Source of the DNA: Verrucomicrobiota bacterium
Lineage (GTDB): Bacteria > Verrucomicrobiota > Verrucomicrobiia > Chthoniobacterales > Terrimicrobiaceae
NCBI GenBank assembly: GCA_026398285.1
Contig: JAPLTI010000029.1
Coordinates: 1 to 24,393 of the forward strand
Length of the DNA: 24,393 nt
Reading direction: 5' to 3'
In this document: positions 8,647 to 15,403 of the stretch, piece by piece
How positions within the stretch are numbered: position 1 is the stretch's first letter
How the letters are laid out: each line of letters begins with the position of its first letter
Notes under the pieces: model-generated
The model's database searches: none
What the model was told of the DNA's origin: nothing
The model's input: the letters and a program-made list of their open reading frames with translations, nothing else
Translations under genes and position numbers: made by a program

Positions 8647-9995
8647 CGCTCCTCCCAGCTCATAATTTGTCCAGGCGACCCTGTCGGCGCGATGACGACA
8701 ATCTTGTGTGATATGCCTCCGCACCAGCCAGTGCTTTCAATCCGGCGCAAATCTCCCGAGGTGTCGAAAAACTCCAGCAGGGACGCGCGCTGCTTGCCTC
8801 CGACTCCAAGTAAGTCTGCCACCGTCTCGATCGATTCCAACTTTCGGTCATCCGCCGTGTTGTCAACCCCATCAAGGCCTGATCGCATCTGGATGAGCGA
8901 TTGACACTGATTGGGTGTGAGTTCGGCGAGGGCCTTGAGAAGTGGTTCTTTGGCATATTGGATGCTAATTTTTCCACTATACCAAATAGTAAAGTCATCC
9001 TGCCAGCCTTGCTTTGCGGATAATAATGATGAAAGATTCAGGATTGCTTCCATTTCACGAATGTGCTTCAGCGGTCGATTGGCTGGATACCCTGAGCGGC
9101 CCGCGAGTTCGTATTCCCTGCGCTCGGCCCCTTTCATGAGGACAAAATCATCAGCGTCTATCCAGTCTGTAAGGCAGTCAATCGCGGCATCGCTAGCGGT
9201 TATTTCCGTTCCCCAGTCACTAAAGAGGCGTGTAAACAAGGAACGATTCCCAAGTTGAATCCAGTAGTTCGGATTGATTCTGGAGGACTCATTTGTGATT
9301 TTGACATCATAGCCTTCAGAGTCGGGTGATTTCGGATTTACGGGTTGTGCATTCTGCTTTGGGGGTTCCTGCGGAGGCACAAGGGAGGGGATCCAAAAGA
9401 TGACATCAATGGAAGCACCTGGCATTTTGTCATACTCAAATTGCAGACGCGCCATTTTCAAACGCTCTGCGCCTTCGGGCCATTCCTCAATCCACTCGCC
9501 TCCTTTAAAAAATAACCATTTTACCTTTTCAACTCCGGGTAACAGGGAAACCCAGGCCCCCTGCGAGCGAAGTCGTTCAAGCTCGATTCCCTGGGAGTTT
9601 GGTGGGAGGCGAAGAAGAGAGAATGTGCGTGTTCCATCCGCTCTAGGTCTTGCAGCAAGTATGAGTGAGCCTCCGCCGAGACTTGAAACACCAAAAGCTC
9701 CTGATGTTTCCATAAAAACCAGTTCTGGAATGGGTGAGCCCGTCGAGGATTTGGCCAACCGAAAATAAACTTTCCCATCCGCCGGCAGATTTGAAAAGGC
9801 ATCTCGTGTTACTTTCAAAAACGCCTCCAAACGTCTTGATCCAGCTTGTTCAGAAATCACGGCTTTGGTTGTCTCTAAGGCAGCTGTTGAAATCGAGTAA
9901 ACCGCACCGCTCAGCAAGCCGAGAATCATGAGAGCCATGATGAGCTCAAAAAGCGTGAACCCTGAGCGATTTCTTTTAGAAATAAATCTATTCAT
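8643..9995 (-). CDS. GspJ-GspK fusion minor pseudopilin
   Basis: A single 450-residue frame carries two T2SS minor pseudopilins. The GspJ part has a prepilin peptidase site SG/FTLFE (cleavage after G12, Glu5 = E17). It continues with LLPGVEKVKWLFFKGGEWIEEWP (151-173) and ARLQFEYDK, the usual GspJ C-terminal pattern, to about residue 204. A Pro/Gln/Asn-rich linker spans about 205-228. The GspK part starts at about 229 with ITNESSRINPN and carries the GspK signature LTDWIDADDFVLMKGAERREY (275-295), then YPANRPLKHIREMEAI and the helix-hairpin-like repeats. No second prepilin leader or hydrophobic helix is present, so GspK has lost its own N-terminus. In standard systems GspI, J and K are separate and form the tip complex. 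ATGA overlaps join it to gspI and to the GspL-like gene. A natural fusion is the simplest reading. An in-frame deletion joining two genes is the alternative. Confidence 0.8.
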   Translation of the reverse strand: MNRFISKRNRSGFTLFELIMALMILGLLSGAVYSISTAALETTKAVISEQAGSRRLEAFLKVTRDAFSNLPADGKVYFRLAKSSTGSPIPELVFMETSGAFGVSSLGGGSLILAARPRADGTRTFSLLRLPPNSQGIELERLRSQGAWVSLLPGVEKVKWLFFKGGEWIEEWPEGAERLKMARLQFEYDKMPGASIDVIFWIPSLVPPQEPPKQNAQPVNPKSPDSEGYDVKITNESSRINPNYWIQLGNRSLFTRLFSDWGTEITASDAAIDCLTDWIDADDFVLMKGAERREYELAGRSGYPANRPLKHIREMEAILNLSSLLSAKQGWQDDFTIWYSGKISIQYAKEPLLKALAELTPNQCQSLIQMRSGLDGVDNTADDRKLESIETVADLLGVGGKQRASLLEFFDTSGDLRRIESTGWCGGISHKIVVIAPTGSPGQIMSWEER

Positions 9996-10363
9996 GGTTT
10001 ATAAACCAGAATTTCAGCACGTTCCTTGCCTCCACCAGGAAGCGGGCCGGCTGTCACGATTAGCTTCCACATTCCCGGCAGAATTGTTCCATCAGGATTG
10101 CGGATTTCGGTCTGCTCAAATGTTTCAAGCACGGCTATTCCATTATTTGAGCGAGCATCGATTTCGCGTTTGCCGTTCATCGGGGGATCAGCCATGGCCG
10201 CCGCAAGTCTTGATTCTATAATCGTGCGGGCAAGCATTCTGCTTCTAGCATTCAGTGCCGCATCAACTGCCGACTGAAGGGCTAATGCTAATCCTGTCAC
10301 CGCTAAGGCAAAGACGCCTAATGCGATAAGCACTTCGAATAAAGTAAACCCTTTCTTACTCAT
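9992..10363 (-). CDS. gspI: Minor pseudopilin GspI
   Basis: T2SS minor pseudopilin of 123 residues, normal for GspI. The prepilin leader is very short: MSKKG/FTLFE, cleavage after G5, with the conserved Glu5 of the mature protein at E10. It is followed by the hydrophobic helix VLIALGVFALAVTGLALALQ. The C-terminal domain contains the GspI-like pattern of ARTIIESRLAAAMADP (about 45-60) and the ending MWKLIVTAGPL...ERAEILVYKP. With GspJ and GspK it is expected to start pseudopilus assembly. The ATG at 10363 overlaps the gspH stop by 8 nt. Two TTG codons just upstream (10375, 10372) would add four residues and are a weaker alternative. The stop overlaps the start of gspJ-K (ATGA), so stoichiometric expression with its partner is likely. 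Confidence 0.9.
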   Translation of the reverse strand: MSKKGFTLFEVLIALGVFALAVTGLALALQSAVDAALNARSRMLARTIIESRLAAAMADPPMNGKREIDARSNNGIAVLETFEQTEIRNPDGTILPGMWKLIVTAGPLPGGGKERAEILVYKP

Positions 10364-10841
10364 TCTCTTCAACAATCAAGGCTGTTAATGGATCGAATTG
10401 CAAAACAAAGGAATTATTTTGATTTACCAGTTGAATTTGAATTGGATAACAGATTCCGGCGCTATTAAAATCACAGAATTCGAGTTTATCTGGCTTTCGA
10501 AAGCGGTTATCAGTGAAACGCTTTATTTTCAGCCTCCAGTCGCGAGGGAGATCTAAAGATTGAACCCCTTTTCCTGCGTATATGCCAGTCTCTCGAATTT
10601 GAAGACGGCGAGTTTCTCCCTTTTCTTCTGCACTTCGGCGCGTCTCTTGAGCAAGTTTTTCGATGCTCTGTGATATTTGCTCAGATTCCGTCGTGCCAAA
10701 TGAATTCATTAGCATGGGGATGGTGACCCCAAGAACTACGGCGACAATTCCGAGAGCCAGAAGAATCTCAAAAAGTGTATATCCAACGCATTTTGAGATT
10801 TTTCGGGAAATATGCTTAGTTGTTCTTTCCGGCGTCATCAT
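10356..10841 (-). CDS. gspH: GspH-type minor pseudopilin
   Basis: Encodes 161 residues with a prepilin leader and cleavage site CVG/YTLFE (after G20; Glu5 at E25). The hydrophobic helix is ILLALGIVAVVLGVTIPMLM. The C-terminal region has the beta-rich look of GspH, with a segment of charged residues (about 60-85). The open frame extends upstream to 10937, but an AAGGAG Shine-Dalgarno at 10846-10851 points to the tandem ATGs at 10841 and 10838, so the upstream part is not used. The ATG at 10856 is a less likely start with no good ribosome site. The gene sits between gspG and gspI, the usual place for gspH. The start falls inside the region that would encode the end of gspG if its TAG were a sense codon. 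GspH is inferred from order; family conservation is low. Confidence 0.8.
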   Translation of the reverse strand: MMTPERTTKHISRKISKCVGYTLFEILLALGIVAVVLGVTIPMLMNSFGTTESEQISQSIEKLAQETRRSAEEKGETRRLQIRETGIYAGKGVQSLDLPRDWRLKIKRFTDNRFRKPDKLEFCDFNSAGICYPIQIQLVNQNNSFVLQFDPLTALIVEENE

Positions 10842-10845
10842 CGCT

Positions 10846-10851
10846 CTCCTT
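10846..10851 (-). promoter_or_regulatory. Shine-Dalgarno of gspH (decides its start)
   Basis: AAGGAG on the minus strand, 4 nt before the ATG at 10841 and 7 nt before the ATG at 10838. It is one of the few strong ribosome sites in the window and is why the upstream start codons of gspH were not chosen. It lies within the C-terminal codons that gspG would have without its TAG. Confidence 0.65.
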
Positions 10852-10866
10852 GCCATCGGGTCCGAG

Positions 10867-11247
10867 CTAGTAAATGTCAAATGCTGCGCCGCCCTTGCCA
10901 GGAATGCGATATACATACTCATTGCCCCAAGGATCAATGGGGACTGTCTTCATGAGTTGTTTCCAACGGCGAGGGCGAGGTTCGGTGGTGGGTTGGTTGA
11001 CCAGTGCCTTGAGACCTTGTTCCGTCGTTGGCATGCGGTAGTTTAGCATCTCGTAGGTCCGGAGTTGCATGGAAATGGCCTCGATATCACTATCCTCGCG
11101 TTGCTCCTTGGCGACATCGATATTTCCCACCAACATATAAATAGCCGATCCCACCAGCACGGCAATGATGCCGAGCACCAACATGATCTCAAAAAGCGTG
11201 TAGCCTGATTGAGAGAAGCGGTTTTTTCGAATTTTACAAGAATTCAT
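10867..11247 (-). CDS. gspG: Major pseudopilin GspG, ended early by an in-frame TAG
   Basis: Major subunit of the T2SS pseudopilus. As read, it has 126 residues. The prepilin site is SG/YTLFE (after G15; Glu5 = E20), then the helix IMLVLGIIAVLVGSAIYML. Typical GspG body motifs are YRMPTTEQGLKALV (70-83) and VPIDPWGNEYVYRIPG (102-117). The frame ends with FDIY then TAG (10867-10869). Beyond the TAG the same frame reads LGPDGKESDD and stops at TAA 10816-10818. GspG normally continues FDIYSLGPDGKE..., so the TAG stands exactly where a Ser codon (TCG, one base different) is expected. Without it the protein would be 143 residues, the usual length. The missing loop is the conserved calcium-binding end of GspG. 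The ATG at 11247 was chosen; a TTG at 11262 would add five residues. It is the first gene of the T2SS run. Confidence 0.88.
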   Translation of the reverse strand: MNSCKIRKNRFSQSGYTLFEIMLVLGIIAVLVGSAIYMLVGNIDVAKEQREDSDIEAISMQLRTYEMLNYRMPTTEQGLKALVNQPTTEPRPRRWKQLMKTVPIDPWGNEYVYRIPGKGGAAFDIY

Positions 11248-11380
11248 ATATCTATAGCCCAAATACCTTTGATTTTATGCGTTTTTATCACACCAAAGTT
11301 TCGTGATTTGCGTAAAGTAATATAGAGTCTGAAAAATATATGCAAACTAGGGTATTAACCCTGAGGATCAATCGACCTGC
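11248..11380 (-). promoter_or_regulatory. AT-rich leader and likely promoter region of the T2SS genes
   Basis: This 133-bp gap between atpC and gspG is clearly more AT-rich than the surrounding coding DNA and is the largest gap on the minus strand between 985 and 16516. It is therefore the natural place for the T2SS operon promoter. A possible -10/-35 pair on the minus strand is TTTGCA followed 16 nt later by TATATT (between about 11315 and 11345), but the match is modest. A short inverted repeat AGGGT-TAAT-ACCCT (11349-11362) lies near the atpC end and could belong to a weak terminator. The boundaries and the promoter assignment are inferred. Confidence 0.35.
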
Positions 11381-11788
11381 TTAAACATGATGACGGCGCC
11401 GTTTGACCTTGATGAGAGCGAGGGAGCGGAGGAGGGCCGCGTTGTTGGCTGCGTATTCCTCATTGGTGAGTTTCTCGCCCGACATGGCTTGTTCGGCACG
11501 GCGGATTGCCTCCTCGGCGGCGGATTCGTCGATGTCACTTTCCTTCACGGCCATGTCGGTAAGGACGGCGACCTTTTCGGGAGTGATTTCGACGAAGCCT
11601 TCGCCGACGGCCAAGCGGAGTTCCTGGCCGCCTTTAAGAACGCGGAGTTCTCCTGGCTCGAGTTGGGTCATGAGCGGGGCATGCAGCGGAAGCACGCCAA
11701 GCTCACCATCGATGCCGGGGATTACTACGGAATCCACATCATCGGAGTAGGTTTTGGCTTCGGGAGTGACGATTTCGAGCCGGAGCAT
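11381..11788 (-). CDS. atpC: F-type ATP synthase epsilon subunit
   Basis: Epsilon subunit of the F1 sector, part of the central stalk and a regulator of ATP hydrolysis. It has 135 residues, normal length. The N-terminal beta-sandwich is clear: LEIVTPEAKTYSDDVDSVVIPG, then GELGVLPLHAPLMTQLEPGEL (about 28-48) and AVGEGFVEITPEKVAVLTD. The C-terminal two-helix part (about 88-130) is ESAAEEAIRRAEQAM... followed by a basic end. The ATG at 11788 follows the atpD stop by 4 nt, so the two are co-transcribed. An AAGGA lies about 11 nt upstream of the start. The alpha, gamma, delta, a, b and c subunits are not here, so the ATP synthase genes of this genome are split. The gene itself looks intact, unlike its partner atpD. 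Confidence 0.95.
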   Translation of the reverse strand: MLRLEIVTPEAKTYSDDVDSVVIPGIDGELGVLPLHAPLMTQLEPGELRVLKGGQELRLAVGEGFVEITPEKVAVLTDMAVKESDIDESAAEEAIRRAEQAMSGEKLTNEEYAANNAALLRSLALIKVKRRRHHV

Positions 11789-11792
11789 GAGC

Positions 11793-13093
11793 TTAGGATT
11801 CCTTCACCATGTCGATGCCGCCCTTCATATAGAAGTTGGCTTCGGGAACATCGTCGTGTTTGCCTTCGAGGATTTCCTTGAAGCCGCGGATCGTGTCGGC
11901 AGTGGAAACATACTGGCCTTTCGTGCCGGTGAAGATTTCGGCGACATGGAATGGCTGTGAAAGGAAGCGCTGGATTTTGCGGGCGCGATAGACGGTGAGT
12001 TTGTCTTCGGGCGAAAGCTCGTCCATACCGAGAATGGCAATGATGTCCTGAAGGTCCTTGTAGCGCTGAAGGATCCGGATGACTTCCTGGGCGACACGTC
12101 CAAGTGGGCGAAGGTATTCGCCGGAGCCGGATCCGTAAGGTCATCCGCAGGCACATAGACGGCTTGGAACGAGGTGATCGAACCTTTTGTGGTCGAGGTA
12201 ATGCGTTCCTGCAAGTCGCCCATTTCAGCGGCCAAGGTAGGCTGGTAGCCCACGGCGCTCGGTGTGCGGCCAAGCAAGGCGGAGACTTCGGCGCCTGCTT
12301 GAGAGAAACGGAAAATGTTGTCGATGAAGAGCAAGACGTCTTGATTCTTTTCGTCGCGGAAATACTCAGCCATCGCAAGTGCCGAGAGAGCCACGCGAAG
12401 ACGGGCGCCTGGAGGCTCGTTCATTTGGCCGTAAACCAGCGCCACCTTGGATTTGGAGAGATCGTCTTGCACGATAACGCCGGACTCACTCATCTCAGCG
12501 TAAAGGTCGTTACCTTCACGTGTGCGCTCGCCGACACCGGCAAAAACGGAATATCCGCCGTGTCCCTTGGCGATATTATTGATCAGTTCCATGATGACGA
12601 CGGTCTTTCCAACGCCGGCTCCACCGAAGGCGCCCACTTTGCCGCCCTTGGTGAACGGGCAGATGAGATCGATGACCTTGATGCCGGTTTCAAGAATCTG
12701 TGCTTTGGTGTCCTGCTCCAAAAGAGGAGGGGCTTTGCGGTGGATAGGATATTTTTTCTCGTGGGGCACGGGACCGCGTCCATCGGTCGGTTGGCCTGTG
12801 ACATTGAATATGCGTCCAAGAACGCCTTCGCCGACGGGGACAGAGATTGGAGTGCCGAGGGCACTTACTTCCATGCCGCGTGTGAGACCTTCGGTGGAAC
12901 TCATGGCGATCGAGCGAACCCAGTGTTCACCGAGGTGCTGTTGCACTTCAAGTGTGAGATTTTGTTTTTCGCCGCCGACCTCGAAGTCGATTTCGAGCGC
13001 GTCGTAAATTTTGGGCAGAGCACCGTCTGCTGGGCTGAACTCGACATCGACAACGGGGCCGATGACCTGAACGATTCTTCCTTTATGATTCAT
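11793..13093 (-). pseudogene. atpD: F-type ATP synthase beta subunit, internally deleted and frameshifted
   Basis: Catalytic beta subunit of F1. From the ATG at 13093 the first 332 residues are intact: Walker A GGAGVGKT (157-164), the catalytic-Glu segment GVGERTREGNDLY (187-199), Walker B LLFIDNIFRFSQAG (254-267), and DDLTDPAPANTFAHLD ending at 12098. The family continues ...LGIYPAVDPL..., but here the sequence jumps. In another frame, from 12095, it resumes as VAQEVIRILQRYKDLQDII, then ILGMDELSPEDKLTV, RARKIQRFLSQPFHVAE and a normal C-terminus to TAA 11793-11795. About 39 residues (about 115 nt) are missing, including the adenine-binding Tyr of IYPAVDP. With them restored the total would be about 471 residues, the normal size. 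As read, the first frame continues as unrelated sequence to a stop at 11825. Such a product could not be a working beta subunit. Either this is an assembly deletion or a second atpD exists elsewhere. Confidence 0.9.
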
Positions 13094-13132
13094 GTGTGGT
13101 TGGTGAGCGTAAAAAAGGGTGTTGTGTTTAGC

Positions 13133-13148
13133 GTCCGGATGTCCGGAC
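13133..13148 (-). repeat. Perfect 7-bp hairpin between pdhC and atpD
   Basis: GTCCGGA and TCCGGAC are separated by 2 nt (equivalently a 6-bp stem with a 4-nt loop). This gives a strong GC-rich stem in the 75-bp gap between the pdhC stop and the atpD ATG, about 40 nt before that ATG. A T6 run follows on the minus strand, but about 14 nt after the stem. It is therefore not a standard intrinsic terminator; an attenuator, processing site or mRNA-stabilising stem is possible. Confidence 0.5.
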
Positions 13149-13168
13149 CGCAACTGCATTTTGATAAT

Positions 13169-14339
13169 TTAAAAAAGCAAGCTTGTGGGTGACTCAAGGC
13201 TTTTGCGGATCGTGGCGAGGAACTCCGCGCCTGCGGCGCCGTCCACAACGCGATGGTCACCGCTTAGCGAAATTGTCATCCGCTGTCCTGCCACGATTTG
13301 ATCCTGTGCGTTGACGACAGGTTTTTTCACAATCGCCCCGACTGCAAGGATGGCGGCCTGCGGTGGATTGATGATCGCATAGAAGCTGTCAATGCCATAG
13401 GCACCGAGGTTTGAGATGGTGAGTGTGCCGCCTTGGTATTCCTCGGGTTTGATTTTTTTCGAGCGGGCGCGGACGGCTAGGTCCTTCACGGCGGTGCTGA
13501 TCTCGCGGAGTGAGCGAGATTGCGCGTCTCGAATCAACGCTTCCGTATTCAACGACGGAATCACCTGCGAATGCCGCGTTGACTTTCGGGTGCTGCTTGG
13601 CAGCGCGAGCGGCGGCGAGGAGGATGAAATCGTTCACTGTCACCTTGGCTGTTCCGGCAGCCTCGGCGGCGGCGTTCAAATCCTTGCGGAGCTTGGCAAG
13701 CGGAGCCGCATCGATCTCGATGGTAAGATAGAAATGAGGAATCTGTGTCTTGCTCGCGAGGAGACGCTCCGCAATCGTCCGGCGCATTCCAGAAAGAGGA
13801 GTCTTGGTGTCGGAGTCCGAAAAGGGAACTTCGATGCGAGGCGCTGCGGGAGCGGCGCTGCGGGCTTGTGCCGATGCCGTGGCTGGCACATCCGCAGCGA
13901 CGATACGGCCTCCAGGACCTGTTCCTTGAACGCCTGAAAGATCGACTCCGCGCTCGAGCGCGATTTTCTTTGCGAGAGGAGAGGCCTTGACGCGGGAACC
14001 ATCTGCTGCGGTCGTTGATATTGCTTTCGCAGTTGTCGGAGCGGTCACAGCAGGAGCGGATGCGGCAGGTGCAGCGGAGGGGGTGGATTTGACAGCGCTT
14101 TTCTTGCCACCTTCGAGATTGGCGATGGGTTGGCCAACTTTGACGACTCCGCCCTCCGGGATGAGAATGTCTGTGATGGTGCCATCATCGAAAGCTTCCA
14201 TTTCCATGGTGGCCTTGTCGGTCTCCACATCGGCTATCACATCGCCAACGGAGATTTTGTCGCCGGCTTTTTTGTGCCATTTAATGAGCGTCCCTTCGAG
14301 CATCGTGTCGCTCAGTTTGGGCATGGTGATTTGATTCAT
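13169..14339 (-). pseudogene. pdhC: Pyruvate dehydrogenase E2 (dihydrolipoamide acetyltransferase), internally deleted and frameshifted
   Basis: E2 core of the pyruvate dehydrogenase complex, transferring acetyl from lipoyl-lysine to CoA. From the ATG at 14339 there is one lipoyl domain (1-80; lipoylated Lys in ETDKATMEME, K42). A Pro/Ala/Thr linker follows, then a peripheral-subunit-binding domain (about 116-150, VKASPLAKKIALERGVDL...GTGPGGRI). The catalytic domain starts at about 178 and continues in frame to VVEYGSVD (269). There the expected ISVAVALPDGLVTPV-type segment is absent. The sequence resumes in another frame at about 13534 with IRDAQSRSLREIS, EYQGGTLTISNLGAYGI, and the active-site DHRVVDGA, to TAA 13169-13171. 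About 15 residues (about 47 nt) are missing; restored, E2 would be about 405 residues, normal length. As read, the first frame ends at 13389. The open frame upstream of 14339 lies inside pdhB and is not used. Confidence 0.9.
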
Positions 14340-14356
14340 AGTCGGAATGGATTGTC

Positions 14357-15331
14357 TTAGCGGATGTGTAGAACTTTTTCGATGATGCGGGCCACGGTGG
14401 GCAGTTGGAGATTTTCCAAGGCTGGCGAGTAGATGGCTGGGGCATCGAGTGAGCAAACGCGTTGCACCGGCGCGTCCAGATCGTCGAAGGCTTTTTCTTG
14501 GATCGTCGCGGCAATTTGGGCGGAGACACCGCAGAAAGGCTTGTTCTCATCGACCAAAACAGCACGGTGTGTTTTGCGAACCGTATTGAGAATGGCTTCC
14601 TCGTCGAGCGGACGAATCGAGCGCAGATCCAGCACCTCGGCGTTGATGTCATGCTCGGCGGCGAGAATCTCTGCGGCTTTCAGGGCTGTGATGACTGCGC
14701 GTCCGTGGGCGATGAGCGACACATCAGTGCCCTCGCGCTTGATGTCGGCGACGCCGAGCGGGATCACATATTCCTCTTCGGGAACCTCCCAAGACTCGCC
14801 GTAAAGAAGGGTGTTTTCCATCACGCATACGGGGTCGTTATCCCGGATTGCCGCCTTCATGAGTCCCTTGGCGTCATAAGCGGTCGCAGGGCAGACGACT
14901 TTGAGGCCGGGTGTATTGGCTATGAAATTTTCAGGCGTGTGCGAGTGGGTGGCGCCCACATTTGTTCCGCCGTTTGCTGGGCCGCGAATGACGATCGGGC
15001 AATTAATGAGACCGCCACTCATATAGCGAACCTGGCCGGCATTGTTGATGATTTGATCCCACGCCACATAGGCGAAGCTCCAGAACATGAGTTCCATGAC
15101 GGGGCGGACGCCCAGCATGGAGGCGCCGATACCCATGCCAATGAAGCCGGCTTCGCTGATCGGGGCGTCGACCACGCGCTTGTCGCCAAAGCGTTGCCAG
15201 AGTCCTTCGGTGACTTTGTAGGCGCCGTTGTATTGAGCCACTTCTTCTCCGATGATGACGACATTTTCATCACGGATGATTTCCTCGGCGAGGGCGTCAT
15301 TGAGGGCTTTGCGGTAGGTGATCAGAGGCAT
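14357..15331 (-). CDS. pdhB: Pyruvate dehydrogenase E1 component, beta subunit
   Basis: Beta subunit of the heterotetrameric E1, which decarboxylates pyruvate with thiamine diphosphate and passes the acetyl group to lipoyl-E2. It has 324 residues, normal length with no gap visible. Typical segments are ITYRKALNDALAEE, IIGEEVAQYNGAYKVTEGL (26-44), the cofactor-site Glu in GEEVA, ISEAGFIGMGIGA (58-70), RGPANGGTNVGATHSH (116-131), and the C-terminal transketolase domain with LDLRSIRPLDEEAIL and VDENKPFCGVSAQIA. It lies between pdhA (72-bp gap) and pdhC (17-bp gap) on the same strand, so the three form one unit. Branched-chain 2-oxoacid dehydrogenase is the related alternative; closest resemblance by eye is to pyruvate dehydrogenase. 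No good Shine-Dalgarno is visible before the ATG at 15331. Confidence 0.94.
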   Translation of the reverse strand: MPLITYRKALNDALAEEIIRDENVVIIGEEVAQYNGAYKVTEGLWQRFGDKRVVDAPISEAGFIGMGIGASMLGVRPVMELMFWSFAYVAWDQIINNAGQVRYMSGGLINCPIVIRGPANGGTNVGATHSHTPENFIANTPGLKVVCPATAYDAKGLMKAAIRDNDPVCVMENTLLYGESWEVPEEEYVIPLGVADIKREGTDVSLIAHGRAVITALKAAEILAAEHDINAEVLDLRSIRPLDEEAILNTVRKTHRAVLVDENKPFCGVSAQIAATIQEKAFDDLDAPVQRVCSLDAPAIYSPALENLQLPTVARIIEKVLHIR

Positions 15332-15403
15332 GGTGCGGTGTGTTCTAAAAAATCGTTTCGATCAGAAAAAAAGAAGCAACCCAAGCGGGTGGCGGGAATT
15401 TGT

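Noticed and set aside
11349..11362. AGGGT-TAAT-ACCCT as the atpC terminator
   Set aside because: The stem is only 5 bp and the T-run lies about 12 nt downstream, so it is too weak to call a terminator.
12104..13192. Long plus-strand open frame over atpD (362 residues)
   Set aside because: Antisense to a well-recognised beta-subunit frame; no domain and no start signal seen.
15332..15403. Terminator between pdhA and pdhB
   Set aside because: There are T-runs on the minus strand, but only 4-bp stems precede them; pdhA-pdhB co-transcription is expected.
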